Source: Microbacteriaceae bacterium 3FA27C10 (lineage in GTDB: Bacteria > Actinomycetota > Actinomycetes > Actinomycetales > Microbacteriaceae). Taken from it: a DNA stretch of 64,000 bases. The position numbers and the translations under genes were made by a program. The stretch lies in the NCBI GenBank assembly GCA_005502775.1, contig SCNI01000001.1, positions 124,001 through 188,000 of the forward strand, in the 5' to 3' direction. Every line of letters begins with the position of its first letter. The first letter of the stretch is position 1. Of the stretch, positions 39,076-46,718 are shown one piece after another. Below the pieces are notes generated by a model. That model saw only the letters and a program-made list of their open reading frames with translations, did no database searches and had not been told where the DNA came from.

Positions 39076-39891
39076 TTGTCGACTGTGCATGTACTCAGCG
39101 TCTCTTCCCTCAAGGGAGGTGTGGGCAAGACCACAGTGACGCTCGGGCTCGCCTCCGCCGCGTTCGCCAAGGGCTTGCGTACCCTCGTCGTCGACCTCGA
39201 CCCGCAGTCCGACGTGTCGACCGGCATGGACATCCGGGTGGCCGGTCATCTCAACGTGGCCGACGTTCTCGCCTCTCCCAAGGAGAAGGTGGTGCGCGCG
39301 GCGATCGCCCCTTCGGGGTGGACGAAAGACCGCGGCGGCAAGATCGACGTGCTGATCGGATCGCCTTCGGCGCTCAACTTCGACGGGCCGCACCCGTCGA
39401 TCCGTGACATCTGGAAGCTCGAAGAGGCTCTCGCCACCGTCGAGAACGAGTACGACCTGGTGCTCATCGACTGCGCCCCGTCGCTCAACGCCCTCACCCG
39501 AACCGCCTGGGCGGCATCCGACCGCGTCTCCGTGGTCACGGAGCCCGGCCTCTTCTCAGTGGCCGCCGCCGACCGTGCCCTGCGCGCGATCGAGGAGATC
39601 CGCCGCGGCCTCTCCCCCCGGCTTCAGCCGCTCGGCATCATCGTGAACCGCGTGCGCTCGCAGTCGCTCGAGCACCAGTTCCGCATCAAAGAGCTGCGCG
39701 ACATGTTCGGCCCTCTCGTGCTGAGCCCCCAGCTGCCGGAGCGCACCTCGCTGCAGCAGGCCCAGGGCGCGGCGAAGCCGCTGCATGTCTGGCCCGGCGA
39801 AGGAGCCCAGGAGATGGCCCGCAACTTCGACCTGCTCCTCGAGCGCGTCATGCGCACCGGTCGTGTCGGCGAATACGCCGACACGAAATAG
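39076..39891 (+). CDS. ParA/Soj-like ATPase
   Basis: About 271 aa deviant Walker A ATPase of the ParA/MinD family. SSLKGGVGKTTVTLGLA (Walker A with signature lysine), VVDLDPQSD, and YDLVLIDCAPSLNALT. No parB and no visible parS are adjacent, so it is an orphan ParA-like protein, perhaps for positioning a cellular structure rather than the chromosome. TTG 39076 has GAAGG five bases upstream; GTG 39085 (VHVLSVSS) is an alternative 3 codons in. Confidence 0.88.
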   Translation: MSTVHVLSVSSLKGGVGKTTVTLGLASAAFAKGLRTLVVDLDPQSDVSTGMDIRVAGHLNVADVLASPKEKVVRAAIAPSGWTKDRGGKIDVLIGSPSALNFDGPHPSIRDIWKLEEALATVENEYDLVLIDCAPSLNALTRTAWAASDRVSVVTEPGLFSVAAADRALRAIEEIRRGLSPRLQPLGIIVNRVRSQSLEHQFRIKELRDMFGPLVLSPQLPERTSLQQAQGAAKPLHVWPGEGAQEMARNFDLLLERVMRTGRVGEYADTK

Positions 39892-39922
39892 CTGCACCTC
39901 CCCGGTTCATCCAGAAGTCGCG

Positions 39923-39957
39923 AAAGGCCCCTCACCCGAAGGTTGAGGGGCCTTTTT
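39923..39957 (+). terminator. Intrinsic terminator after the ParA-like gene
   Basis: Stem AAAGGCCCCTCA / TGAGGGGCCTTT with loop CCCGAAGGT, followed by TTTTT on the plus strand. Also faces the converging merR gene, with A-rich left arm giving it bidirectional shape. Confidence 0.88.
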
Positions 39958-39973
39958 CGACTTCTCGGTGAGG

Positions 39974-40522
39974 CTAAACAGCCTTGCGGGTGGCGCGGCG
40001 GGCGGCGAGCTCGTCGGCGGGGTCGGGGATGCTCGAGTCGAGCTCGACGAGGGAGTTCTCGACCTCGCGAAGCACCTTGCCGACGGCGATGCCGAACACG
40101 CCCTGGCCGCGGCTGACCAGGTCGATGACCTCGTCGTTCGACGTGCACAGATAGACGCTCGCCCCGTCGCTCATCAGCGTGGTCTGGGCGAGGTCGTTGA
40201 TGCCTGCTTCGCGGAGCTGGTTGATGGCCGTGCGGATCTGCTGCAGCGAGATGCCGGTGTCGAGCAGCCGCTTCACGAGCTTGAGCACGAGGATGTCACG
40301 GAACCCGTAGAGGCGCTGCGAGCCGGAGCCGGCGGCACCCCGCACGGTGGGCTCCACGAGCGCGGTGCGCGCCCAGTAGTCGAGCTGACGGTACGTGATT
40401 CCCGCTGCCCGCGCGGCGACCGCGCCGCGGTAGCCGTTCGCGTCGTCGAGGTCGGGCAGTCCGTCGGTGAACAGCAACCCGAGATCGTAGCGAGAATCGT
40501 CGTTCTGAGTCAGCTCGCTCAT
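39974..40522 (-). CDS. MerR-family regulator, Rv1830-like
   Basis: 182 aa. N-terminal winged helix (about 30-100): GYRGAVAARAAGITYRQLDY then WARTALVEPTV and LYGFRDILVLKLVKRLLDTG. The C-terminal part has no cysteines typical of metal or redox sensors. Matches the second MerR protein of the garA region of actinobacteria (Rv1830 in M. tuberculosis). It lies 149 bases after the ftsR-type gene; the DUF151 gene usually found between them is absent. Confidence 0.85.
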   Translation of the reverse strand: MSELTQNDDSRYDLGLLFTDGLPDLDDANGYRGAVAARAAGITYRQLDYWARTALVEPTVRGAAGSGSQRLYGFRDILVLKLVKRLLDTGISLQQIRTAINQLREAGINDLAQTTLMSDGASVYLCTSNDEVIDLVSRGQGVFGIAVGKVLREVENSLVELDSSIPDPADELAARRATRKAV

Positions 40523-40671
40523 CAGGGCCTTCCATCGTCAGGACACGCGCACCGGAACGTCCGGCACCCGTCTTGTGCTTACCCCACGCTAGCGATGCCG
40601 AACGGCCGGAGCAACGACATCCCGACTTCCCGCCCGGCGTGTCGTGGGGAACACATCGGAGCGGGCGGACA

Positions 40672-41430
40672 TCAGGGGGCGATCCTGCCGAGCGCCGAGC
40701 GGATGAGACTCGACCGAACGACCTCGAGCTGCCCGGCGATCTCCATCGCCATCTCGGCCACTTTCGCCCGGCTCGACGGGTCTCGCCGCCGCGCCACCGG
40801 CATCAGCGCACTCTCGATCAGTCCGAGTTCGCGTTCGGTCGCCTGACGGAAGCCGCGCAGGTGACGCGGCTCGATGCCGCTGCGCTGCAGTTCCACGAGC
40901 GCCTTCAGCACCACCAGAGAGTCTTCGCCGTAGGTCTCGGCCGGCACGAGCACCGACGCGGAGAACGCATCCTGAACCAGCATCGGCGTCGCCCCGGCCT
41001 CCCGCGTCAGGTCGTCGCGGCTGAGCCGGCGCCCGGTCTGCAGGATGGAGGCGCCCCCGGCCAGGCCCGTGCCCGGCATCGGCGGGTTCAGGCCCGCGTC
41101 GACGTCGTTCAAATAGTCTTTGATGACGGCCAGCGGCAGATAGCAGTCACGCTGCATGGTGAGGATGAGTCGCAGCCGGCTGAGGTCGTTCTGCGAGAAC
41201 TTGCGGTAGCCGGACGGCGTGCGCGACGGATGCACGAGCCCGCGCTCCTCGAGGAAGCGCAGCTTCGACGGCGTGAGCTCGGGGAAGTCGCCGGTGAGCT
41301 TGGAGAGCACCTGGCCGATGCCGAGGAGCTGAGCCGAGGCGGCCGATGCCGCTGAACCGCCGGAGACCGGCACGGCGGAAGGTGCGCTCGACTGCGCCCC
41401 CGAGTCGCTGGGCTGTGTTGCGGCCGCCAC
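40672..41430 (-). CDS. ftsR: MerR-family regulator FtsR-like (Rv1828 type)
   Basis: 252 aa. A Ser/Ala-rich N-terminus (1-32) precedes LGIGQVLSKLTGDFPELTPS and KLRFLEERGLVHPSRTPSGY, the winged helix; the C-terminal half is helical. Position directly after the FHA gene matches C. glutamicum FtsR, reported as an activator of ftsZ. GTG 41430 shares its first base with the FHA stop (TAGTG), so translation is coupled. The ftsZ upstream palindrome in this window is a candidate target by inference. Confidence 0.85.
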   Translation of the reverse strand: MAAATQPSDSGAQSSAPSAVPVSGGSAASAASAQLLGIGQVLSKLTGDFPELTPSKLRFLEERGLVHPSRTPSGYRKFSQNDLSRLRLILTMQRDCYLPLAVIKDYLNDVDAGLNPPMPGTGLAGGASILQTGRRLSRDDLTREAGATPMLVQDAFSASVLVPAETYGEDSLVVLKALVELQRSGIEPRHLRGFRQATERELGLIESALMPVARRRDPSSRAKVAEMAMEIAGQLEVVRSSLIRSALGRIAP

Positions 41431-41912
41431 TACTGTCCCGCGGCGGTGACGACGTCGATGCGCGACGGGTAGAAGGTGAGGCGGAACTTGCCGATCTGCA
41501 CCTCGGCGCCGTCGTCGAGCAGCGCCTCTTCGACGCGCACCCCTCCGACGTAGGTGCCGTTCAGCGACCCGAGATCGCGCACCACGAAGGAATGACCGTG
41601 GCGGAGGAACTCGGCGTGCCGCCGCGAGACCGTGACGTCGTCGAGGAAGATGTCGGCGTTCGGGTGCCGCCCCACGGTCGACACCGAGGTGTCGAGGAGG
41701 AAGCGCGCTCCCGCGTTGGGGCCGCGGCGCACGATGAGCAGCGCCGATCCCGACGGCAGAGCCGCGATCGATTCGAGTTCCTCGCCCGTTACGCCACCCT
41801 CGAGCGCGGCCAGCTGGGCCGCGAACTCGCCCGTGAGCGACAGCGTCGTGTCTCCCGTGGTGGTGGGCACGGGGATGCGCGTGGTGTGCTCCGCGTTCGC
41901 GTCGTTCGTCAT
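41430..41912 (-). CDS. garA: FHA-domain regulator GarA/OdhI
   Basis: 160 aa. C-terminal FHA domain (about 55-150) with GRHPNADIFLDDVTVSRRHA and SLNGTYV phosphothreonine-binding loops. N-terminal tail has DTTLSLTGEF (Thr22, Thr23) aligning with the ETT phosphorylation site of M. tuberculosis GarA. In that family the unphosphorylated protein inhibits 2-oxoglutarate dehydrogenase and glutamate dehydrogenase, and kinase phosphorylation relieves this. ATG 41912 has AAGGAGG upstream. First gene of garA-ftsR. Confidence 0.93.
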   Translation of the reverse strand: MTNDANAEHTTRIPVPTTTGDTTLSLTGEFAAQLAALEGGVTGEELESIAALPSGSALLIVRRGPNAGARFLLDTSVSTVGRHPNADIFLDDVTVSRRHAEFLRHGHSFVVRDLGSLNGTYVGGVRVEEALLDDGAEVQIGKFRLTFYPSRIDVVTAAGQ

Positions 41913-42011
41913 CCGGCTGCCCTCCTTGCTCCGTCAAGCGTAGCCGATGCGAGCGCCGGGCCACCCCGGGATTTACCCAGTGAACACTGCACGGTCGCCT
42001 ACACTTTCCCC

Positions 42012-42842
42012 ATGGCTGCCTTGGTGACGTGTCTCTGGGTGTTCGCGACGATCTGCGCAGTGGTGTGGATCGTGTCGCTCATCACGAGGGAGTACTCCTG
42101 GGTCGACCGCATCTGGTCGGTCATCCCGCTCGTCTATCTCTGGATCTTCGCGGGGGCTGCGGGCTTCAGCGACCTGCGGCTGAACACGATGGCCGTGCTC
42201 GTCACCCTGTGGGGCGCCCGCCTCACGTTCAATTTCGCCCGCAAGGGCGGCTACGCCCCGGGTGGCGAGGACTACCGGTGGGCGGTGCTGCGGGGGCGGA
42301 TGGCGCCGTGGCAGTTCCAGCTGTTCAACCTGTCCTTCATCACGATCTACCAGAACGCCATCCTGCTGCTGATCACGCTGCCGGCGTACACGGCCCTGCA
42401 GAACGTCGGCACCCCGGTGGGGCCGCTCGACATCGCGCTGTTCGCGCTGTTCCTGCTCCTGCTCGTGGGCGAGACCGTGGCCGACCAGCAGCAGTGGGAC
42501 TTCCACCAGTGGAAGAACGCCGAGCGGGCGGCCGGGAGGGATCCTCGCCCGCGCTTCCTGCAGACGGGACTCTTCCGCTTCTCACGGCACCCGAACTTCT
42601 TCTGCGAGCAGGCTCAGTGGTGGGTGATCTTCTTCCTCGGCGCGGCCGCGGCCGGCTCGGTGCTGCAGTGGACCGTGCTCGGTGCGGTACTCCTGACGAC
42701 GCTCTTCATCGGCTCCACCGTGTTCACGGAGAGCATCACGCTCTCGAAGTATCCGGAGTACGCCGACTACAAGAAGAGGACCTCGGCGCTCATTCCCTGG
42801 TTCCCGGGCAAGGCGGCGGAGACCTGGGAGGCCGCCGCCTAA
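42012..42842 (+). CDS. DUF1295 membrane oxidoreductase-like protein
   Basis: 276 aa polytopic protein of the steroid 5-alpha-reductase / isoprenylcysteine methyltransferase-like superfamily (DUF1295). Six or seven hydrophobic helices; motifs WGARLTFNFARKGGY, EDYRWAVLRG, FRFSRHPNFFCEQAQWW, and YPEYADYKKRTSALIPWFPG. Substrate unknown; relatives are assigned to lipid or sterol reduction without much evidence. TACACT seven bases before the ATG and no ribosome site suggest a leaderless mRNA. Its stop overlaps the converging marR stop by four bases. Confidence 0.85.
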   Translation: MAALVTCLWVFATICAVVWIVSLITREYSWVDRIWSVIPLVYLWIFAGAAGFSDLRLNTMAVLVTLWGARLTFNFARKGGYAPGGEDYRWAVLRGRMAPWQFQLFNLSFITIYQNAILLLITLPAYTALQNVGTPVGPLDIALFALFLLLLVGETVADQQQWDFHQWKNAERAAGRDPRPRFLQTGLFRFSRHPNFFCEQAQWWVIFFLGAAAAGSVLQWTVLGAVLLTTLFIGSTVFTESITLSKYPEYADYKKRTSALIPWFPGKAAETWEAAA

Positions 42843-43270
42843 GCGGCGGGCCGCTGCATCCGCTCCAGGAGTTCCCGCAAGGTCTCTCGCTCCGCGGCGC
42901 TCAGCCCCGCGGTGCCCGGCAGAACAGCCTGCTGCACGTCGCGCTCGATGAGCCTGGCCTGGCGTCGCCCCTCCTCGGTGAGGAAGACGTCGAAGGCCCG
43001 TCCGTCGGCGCTGCTGCGCCCCCGGGCGACGAGTCCGCGCGTCTCGGCGCGCTCGACGAGACCCGACAGGGTCGATTTCTCGAGGCCGAGCAGCGAGGCG
43101 AGGCCGCTCATCGTCGGGCGGCGGTCGCGCAGGATCGCCAGCATCCTCAGCTGCGTCAGCGAGAGCTCGTTGTCGGCCGCGATGCGATTCAGGATGCTCG
43201 TGATGGCGAACGCCGACTGGGCCAACGCGTCCACCAGGAGCAGCTGCTCGGTCTCGTCGCGATGCGGCAT
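42839..43270 (-). CDS. MarR-family transcriptional regulator
   Basis: 143 aa winged-helix dimer: ELSLTQLRMLAILRDRRP, LASLLGLEKSTLSGLVERAE (recognition helix), and the wing RGRSSADGRAFDVFLTEEG. Probable repressor of the divergent oxidoreductase and of itself through the long inverted repeat at 43289-43327. GGAGG lies five bases before the ATG. The inducing ligand is unknown. Confidence 0.92.
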   Translation of the reverse strand: MPHRDETEQLLLVDALAQSAFAITSILNRIAADNELSLTQLRMLAILRDRRPTMSGLASLLGLEKSTLSGLVERAETRGLVARGRSSADGRAFDVFLTEEGRRQARLIERDVQQAVLPGTAGLSAAERETLRELLERMQRPAA

Positions 43271-43288
43271 GGAGTCCTCCGTTGACTT

Positions 43289-43327
43289 AGTTTGTGTTAC
43301 GAACTATATTGGTTCGTAACACAAACT
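43289..43327. promoter_or_regulatory. MarR operator over a consensus promoter
   Basis: Perfect inverted repeat: AGTTTGTGTTACGAAC (43289-43304), 7-base spacer, GTTCGTAACACAAACT (43312-43327). On the plus strand, TTGACT (43282-43287) and TATATT (43305-43310) form a near-consensus promoter with a 17-base spacer, so the -10 sits exactly in the operator centre and a bound dimer would block transcription of the oxidoreductase. Confidence 0.92.
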
Positions 43328-43343
43328 ATACCGAAAGGCTCTC

Positions 43344-44267
43344 ATGTACGCCGCCGTGGTCACCGACTTCTCCCTTCCCCCGCGTTTCGACCGCATCGAC
43401 GATCCGGTCGCGAGCGGTGACGACGAGATCGTGGTGGAGGTGCTCGCCTCGGCACTGCATCCCCGCGTGCGATCGCAGGCCGACGGCTCCCACTACACCG
43501 CGACCGAGCACCTGCCGCTCGTGCCGGGCGTCGACGGAGTCGGTCGGGATGCCGACGGAGCGCTCCGCTACTTCGTCGTGGAGGAGGGTGCGATGGCGCA
43601 GCGCGCGGTGATCGACCGGCGCGCGAGCCTGGTGCTGCCGGACGGACTGGATCCGGTCACCATCGCCGCAGCGATGAACCCGGCGATGTCGTCGTGGCTC
43701 GCCCTGCGCCGGCGCGCTGATCTGCAACCCGGCCAGCACGTCGTCATCCTCGGTGCGACCGGAAGCGCGGGCCGGATGGCGATCGAGGTGGCGCGCCATC
43801 TCGGCGCAGGGCGGGTGAGTGCCGTCGCACGGGACACGACGCGATTCGCCGCTCTCGAAGCCCTCGGAGCGGACGAAGCACTGGGCTTCGACCGCATCGG
43901 AGAGGTGGCCGGGGCCGACGTCGTGCTCGACTACGTCTGGGGCGCGCCGGGCGCGGCGGCGATGACGGAGCTGGTTCGCGCACGCCCCGATCGCAGCGAG
44001 GCGTTCACCTGGGTGCAGATCGGCTCCGTCGCCGGGCCGGAGGCGCCCGTGCTCTCCGCCGCCCTCCGCTCGTCCGGCTTGCGGATCGTCGGGAGCGGGC
44101 AGGGATCGGTGCCCACCCGCGACATCCTCGAAGAGCTCCGGCCGTTGGCGGCCTACATCGGCACGGGCGCCGCGCAGGTGGACGCTCGAGCACTCCCGCT
44201 CTCCGAGGTCGCCGAAGCCTGGGCGACCCCGGCGAGCAGTGCGGAGCGGCTCGTGCTCGTTCCGTGA
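43344..44267 (+). CDS. Zinc-independent quinone oxidoreductase-like dehydrogenase
   Basis: 307 aa medium-chain reductase. N-terminal GroES-like half (about 1-110) lacks the zinc-ligand cysteines; NADPH-binding half has VVILGATGSAGRMAIEVARH (134-153). Likely reduces quinones, enones or aldehydes using NADPH. Controlled by the divergent MarR protein through the overlapping operator, suggesting induction by an electrophile or phenolic. A 12-base-pair hairpin covers its stop codon. Confidence 0.86.
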   Translation: MYAAVVTDFSLPPRFDRIDDPVASGDDEIVVEVLASALHPRVRSQADGSHYTATEHLPLVPGVDGVGRDADGALRYFVVEEGAMAQRAVIDRRASLVLPDGLDPVTIAAAMNPAMSSWLALRRRADLQPGQHVVILGATGSAGRMAIEVARHLGAGRVSAVARDTTRFAALEALGADEALGFDRIGEVAGADVVLDYVWGAPGAAAMTELVRARPDRSEAFTWVQIGSVAGPEAPVLSAALRSSGLRIVGSGQGSVPTRDILEELRPLAAYIGTGAAQVDARALPLSEVAEAWATPASSAERLVLVP

Positions 44268-44283
44268 CGAGCGGAACGAGCAC
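44253..44283. terminator. Hairpin across the oxidoreductase stop codon
   Basis: Perfect stem GTGCTCGTTCCG (44253-44264) / CGGAACGAGCAC (44272-44283); the TGA stop is in the loop. No T run, but it is the only strong hairpin between this gene and the converging aldo/keto reductase gene. Confidence 0.6.
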
Positions 44284-44320
44284 TCCGGCGGGCTCCGGCG
44301 CGGGCGGGCCCGCCGCCGCC

Positions 44321-45151
44321 TCAGTTGACCTCGAGCGGGTGGCTGCCGTTGCGGCCGTCTTCGCCGCGGTCGAGCGTGGCGATGGAGGCGATCTCCGCGG
44401 CGGAGAGCTCGAAGTCGAAGACGTCGAAGTTTTCGGCCATGCGCCCCTTGTCGTTGCTCTTCGGGATCACGATGTTGCCGATCTGAAGGTGCCAGCGAAG
44501 GATCGTCTGCGGCACGGACTTGCCGTGCGCACGGGCGATGTCCACGAGCTCGGGCGAGTCGTTGATGCGGCCCTGACCGAGCGGCCCCCAGGCCTCGATC
44601 GCGATGCCGTGCTCGGCCGCGTAGGCGCGCAGCTCGGCCTGCTGCAGGTCGACGTGCAGCTCGACCTGGTTCACGGCGGGCACGATCTCGGTCTCGGCGA
44701 GCAGGCGCTCGAGGTGGTCGATGGTGAAGTTCGAGACGCCGATGGCCTTCGCGCGGCCCGAGGCCAGGATCTTCTCGAGCGAGCGCCAGGCCTGCAGGTA
44801 GGTGTCGCGTTCGGGCGTGGGCCAGTGGATGAGGTAGAGGTCGACGTAGTCGACGCCCAGCCGCGCGAGGCTCTTCTCGAACGCGGCCTCCGCATCCGTC
44901 TGGTCGCTGTTCCAGAGCTTGGTGGTGATGAAGAGCTCGTCGCGCGCGATGCCCGACTCCTTCACAGCGTGGCCGACGCCCTCTTCGTTGTGGTAGATGC
45001 GGGCGGTGTCGAGATGGCGATAGCCCACGTCGAGGGCGTCGCGCACGATGCGCGCGGTCTTGTCGGGGTCGACCTTGAAGACGCCGAAGCCGAGCTGCGG
45101 GATGTCGACACCGTTGTTGAGTGAAAGAAGGGGAACCGAGTTTTCCGTCAT
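44321..45151 (-). CDS. Aldo/keto reductase, 2,5-diketo-D-gluconate reductase type
   Basis: 276 aa TIM-barrel NADPH-dependent carbonyl reductase of the AKR5-like group. Catalytic tetrad Asp48, Tyr53, Lys78, His109 is complete (HLDTARIYHNEEG, TTKLWN, LYLIHWP). C-terminal IPKSNDKGRMAENFDVFDF binds the cofactor. Physiological substrate unknown; general aldehyde detoxification is possible. Single gene. Confidence 0.92.
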   Translation of the reverse strand: MTENSVPLLSLNNGVDIPQLGFGVFKVDPDKTARIVRDALDVGYRHLDTARIYHNEEGVGHAVKESGIARDELFITTKLWNSDQTDAEAAFEKSLARLGVDYVDLYLIHWPTPERDTYLQAWRSLEKILASGRAKAIGVSNFTIDHLERLLAETEIVPAVNQVELHVDLQQAELRAYAAEHGIAIEAWGPLGQGRINDSPELVDIARAHGKSVPQTILRWHLQIGNIVIPKSNDKGRMAENFDVFDFELSAAEIASIATLDRGEDGRNGSHPLEVN

Positions 45152-45172
45152 GCCTCCAGCCTAGGCCGCACC

Positions 45173-45640
45173 TCAGACGGCGGGTTCGTCGGTTTCGTCG
45201 GAGGGCGGTTCGCCGGCCTCCGAGACCAGACTCTGCACCACGAGGTCGAGCACCGCCTCGCCGTAGGCGTCCGCCGCCGTGACCGCCTCGAAGGTGCGCT
45301 CCTCGCCGCGGATCACGGCCGTCACGAGGAAGAGGCGATCCTCGCCGGCACCGTCGGTCTCGAGCCGGCGGAAGCCGTCACGCAGGATCTCCCGCAATTG
45401 GTCCTCGCGCGGGAGCCAGAGCGTGTCACCGACATCGACCGAGTCCAGCGCCCACTCCGTGGTGCCGTTGAAACCGATGAGCTGACCGCTCGGGAAGTCG
45501 TGCACCTCCACCGTCATCTCGCTCACCGTGAACACCTCGCCTCCGGGTTCGGCGGTCTCGATCACGAAGGAGTCGCCCGAGCGCGGGCGCCAGCGGAGCC
45601 CCGCGGTGCGGAGGGCACGGGCGAGCTCGACGGAGATCAT
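45173..45640 (-). CDS. Conserved hypothetical protein
   Basis: 155 aa, acidic, soluble, no transmembrane segment and no recognised catalytic motif. Starts MISVELARALRTAGLRWRPR; a run of beta-type segments (DSFVIETAEP, EVFTVSEMTVEV, LIGFNGTTEWALD, LWLPREDQLREIL) suggests a small mixed fold. I recall similar Microbacteriaceae proteins carrying a pilus-assembly CpaE label, but nothing here supports a CpaE ATPase, as there is no Walker A. ATG 45640. Role unknown. Confidence 0.75.
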   Translation of the reverse strand: MISVELARALRTAGLRWRPRSGDSFVIETAEPGGEVFTVSEMTVEVHDFPSGQLIGFNGTTEWALDSVDVGDTLWLPREDQLREILRDGFRRLETDGAGEDRLFLVTAVIRGEERTFEAVTAADAYGEAVLDLVVQSLVSEAGEPPSDETDEPAV

Positions 45641-45710
45641 CTGCCCATCATTACAGCGTCGGGGGTCGAGCGGGCCGATCCGCGGGCCGCCTCGGCTCCG
45701 AACAACCCTG

Positions 45711-46718
45711 GTGACCCTCCCCGCTCTCCCCGTCGATCCCGGCGGAGAGCCCGCGGACGCGGTCCGCAGCGAGGCGGAATACGCCCCGTTCGGCCTGGCC
45801 GCCGACCCGGGGGCGTTCGGGCTCGTGACACGCCGCATCTGCACCCGGCAGGGTCTCGTCACCGTACGTACGGCCGCCCGGGGCACGGGATCCGTCGCGA
45901 CCGTCCTGCTGCACGGCGCCGCCGGGTCCTGGACCACCTGGACACCGTTGCTCGCCGCGGCCGCCGCCCGCGGCCAGCGCCTCGACGATCTCGTCCTCGT
46001 CGACCTCCCCGGCTGGGGCGACTCGCCCTGGCCCGACCGGCCGATCTCGAACGGGCGTGACGCGCACTCGGTCGAGGCCTACGCAATCACGGTGGCCGAT
46101 GTCGCCCGGCGCCTCGGCTACCGGTCGTGGCGTCTGGTCGGGCACTCCCTCGGCGGCTTCATCGCCCTGCACCTGGCCGCGATCGAGCCGCAGCGCACTC
46201 ACACCGTGGGGCTCGTCTCCCCCACGGCCTTCGCCGTGGCCGAGGTGGCACGACATCCGGTGCGGCGGTGGCGCCACCTCTCCGGGTTCGCCGGACTGGC
46301 CCTCGTGATGCGGGTGTTCTCGGGGGCGCCTTCCGTGGCCACCGCCGCGCTGCGGATGCTCCGCCGCCTGCGACTGCTGCGCGCGGCCGTCTCGCCGCTG
46401 TTCGCGCATCCGGAACTCGTGCCCGACTCCGTTCTGGAGGCCTTCGTGCGGGAGATCCGACCCGCGGCCTTCACCCGCGCGGTCCGGGAGGCCGCCGCCT
46501 ACGACTTGGCCGGGTCCTGGGGCCGGATCGTGTGCCCCGTCCGTTCGGTGCACGGCGCACACGACGTCTTCGTGGGTGCGGGTGACGACCCGGCGCTCGC
46601 CGGCGCCATCCGCGACTTCTCCGTCGTGGAGGTGCCCGCCGCCGGGCACTTCGCTCAGATCGAGTCGCCGGCCGCCGTGCTCGACGCGCTCAGCGATTCC
46701 TTCTCGCCGCGCTCGTAG
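45711..46718 (+). CDS. Alpha/beta hydrolase
   Basis: 335 aa. Oxyanion strand VLLHGAAGSW (66-74), nucleophile elbow GHSLGGF with Ser146, acid in VHGAHDVF, and catalytic His in AAGHFAQIE. A cap-like insertion follows the nucleophile. No signal peptide. Substrate unknown (esters, epoxides or C-C bonds are all possible). GTG 45711 is the first start inside the conserved region; no good ribosome site. The last 64 bases overlap the converging ppk2 gene. Confidence 0.85.
   Translation: MTLPALPVDPGGEPADAVRSEAEYAPFGLAADPGAFGLVTRRICTRQGLVTVRTAARGTGSVATVLLHGAAGSWTTWTPLLAAAAARGQRLDDLVLVDLPGWGDSPWPDRPISNGRDAHSVEAYAITVADVARRLGYRSWRLVGHSLGGFIALHLAAIEPQRTHTVGLVSPTAFAVAEVARHPVRRWRHLSGFAGLALVMRVFSGAPSVATAALRMLRRLRLLRAAVSPLFAHPELVPDSVLEAFVREIRPAAFTRAVREAAAYDLAGSWGRIVCPVRSVHGAHDVFVGAGDDPALAGAIRDFSVVEVPAAGHFAQIESPAAVLDALSDSFSPRS

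Noticed and set aside
39061-39891. Chromosome-partitioning parAB locus
   Set aside because: Only the ParA-like ATPase is found; there is no parB and no repeated parS-like palindrome nearby.
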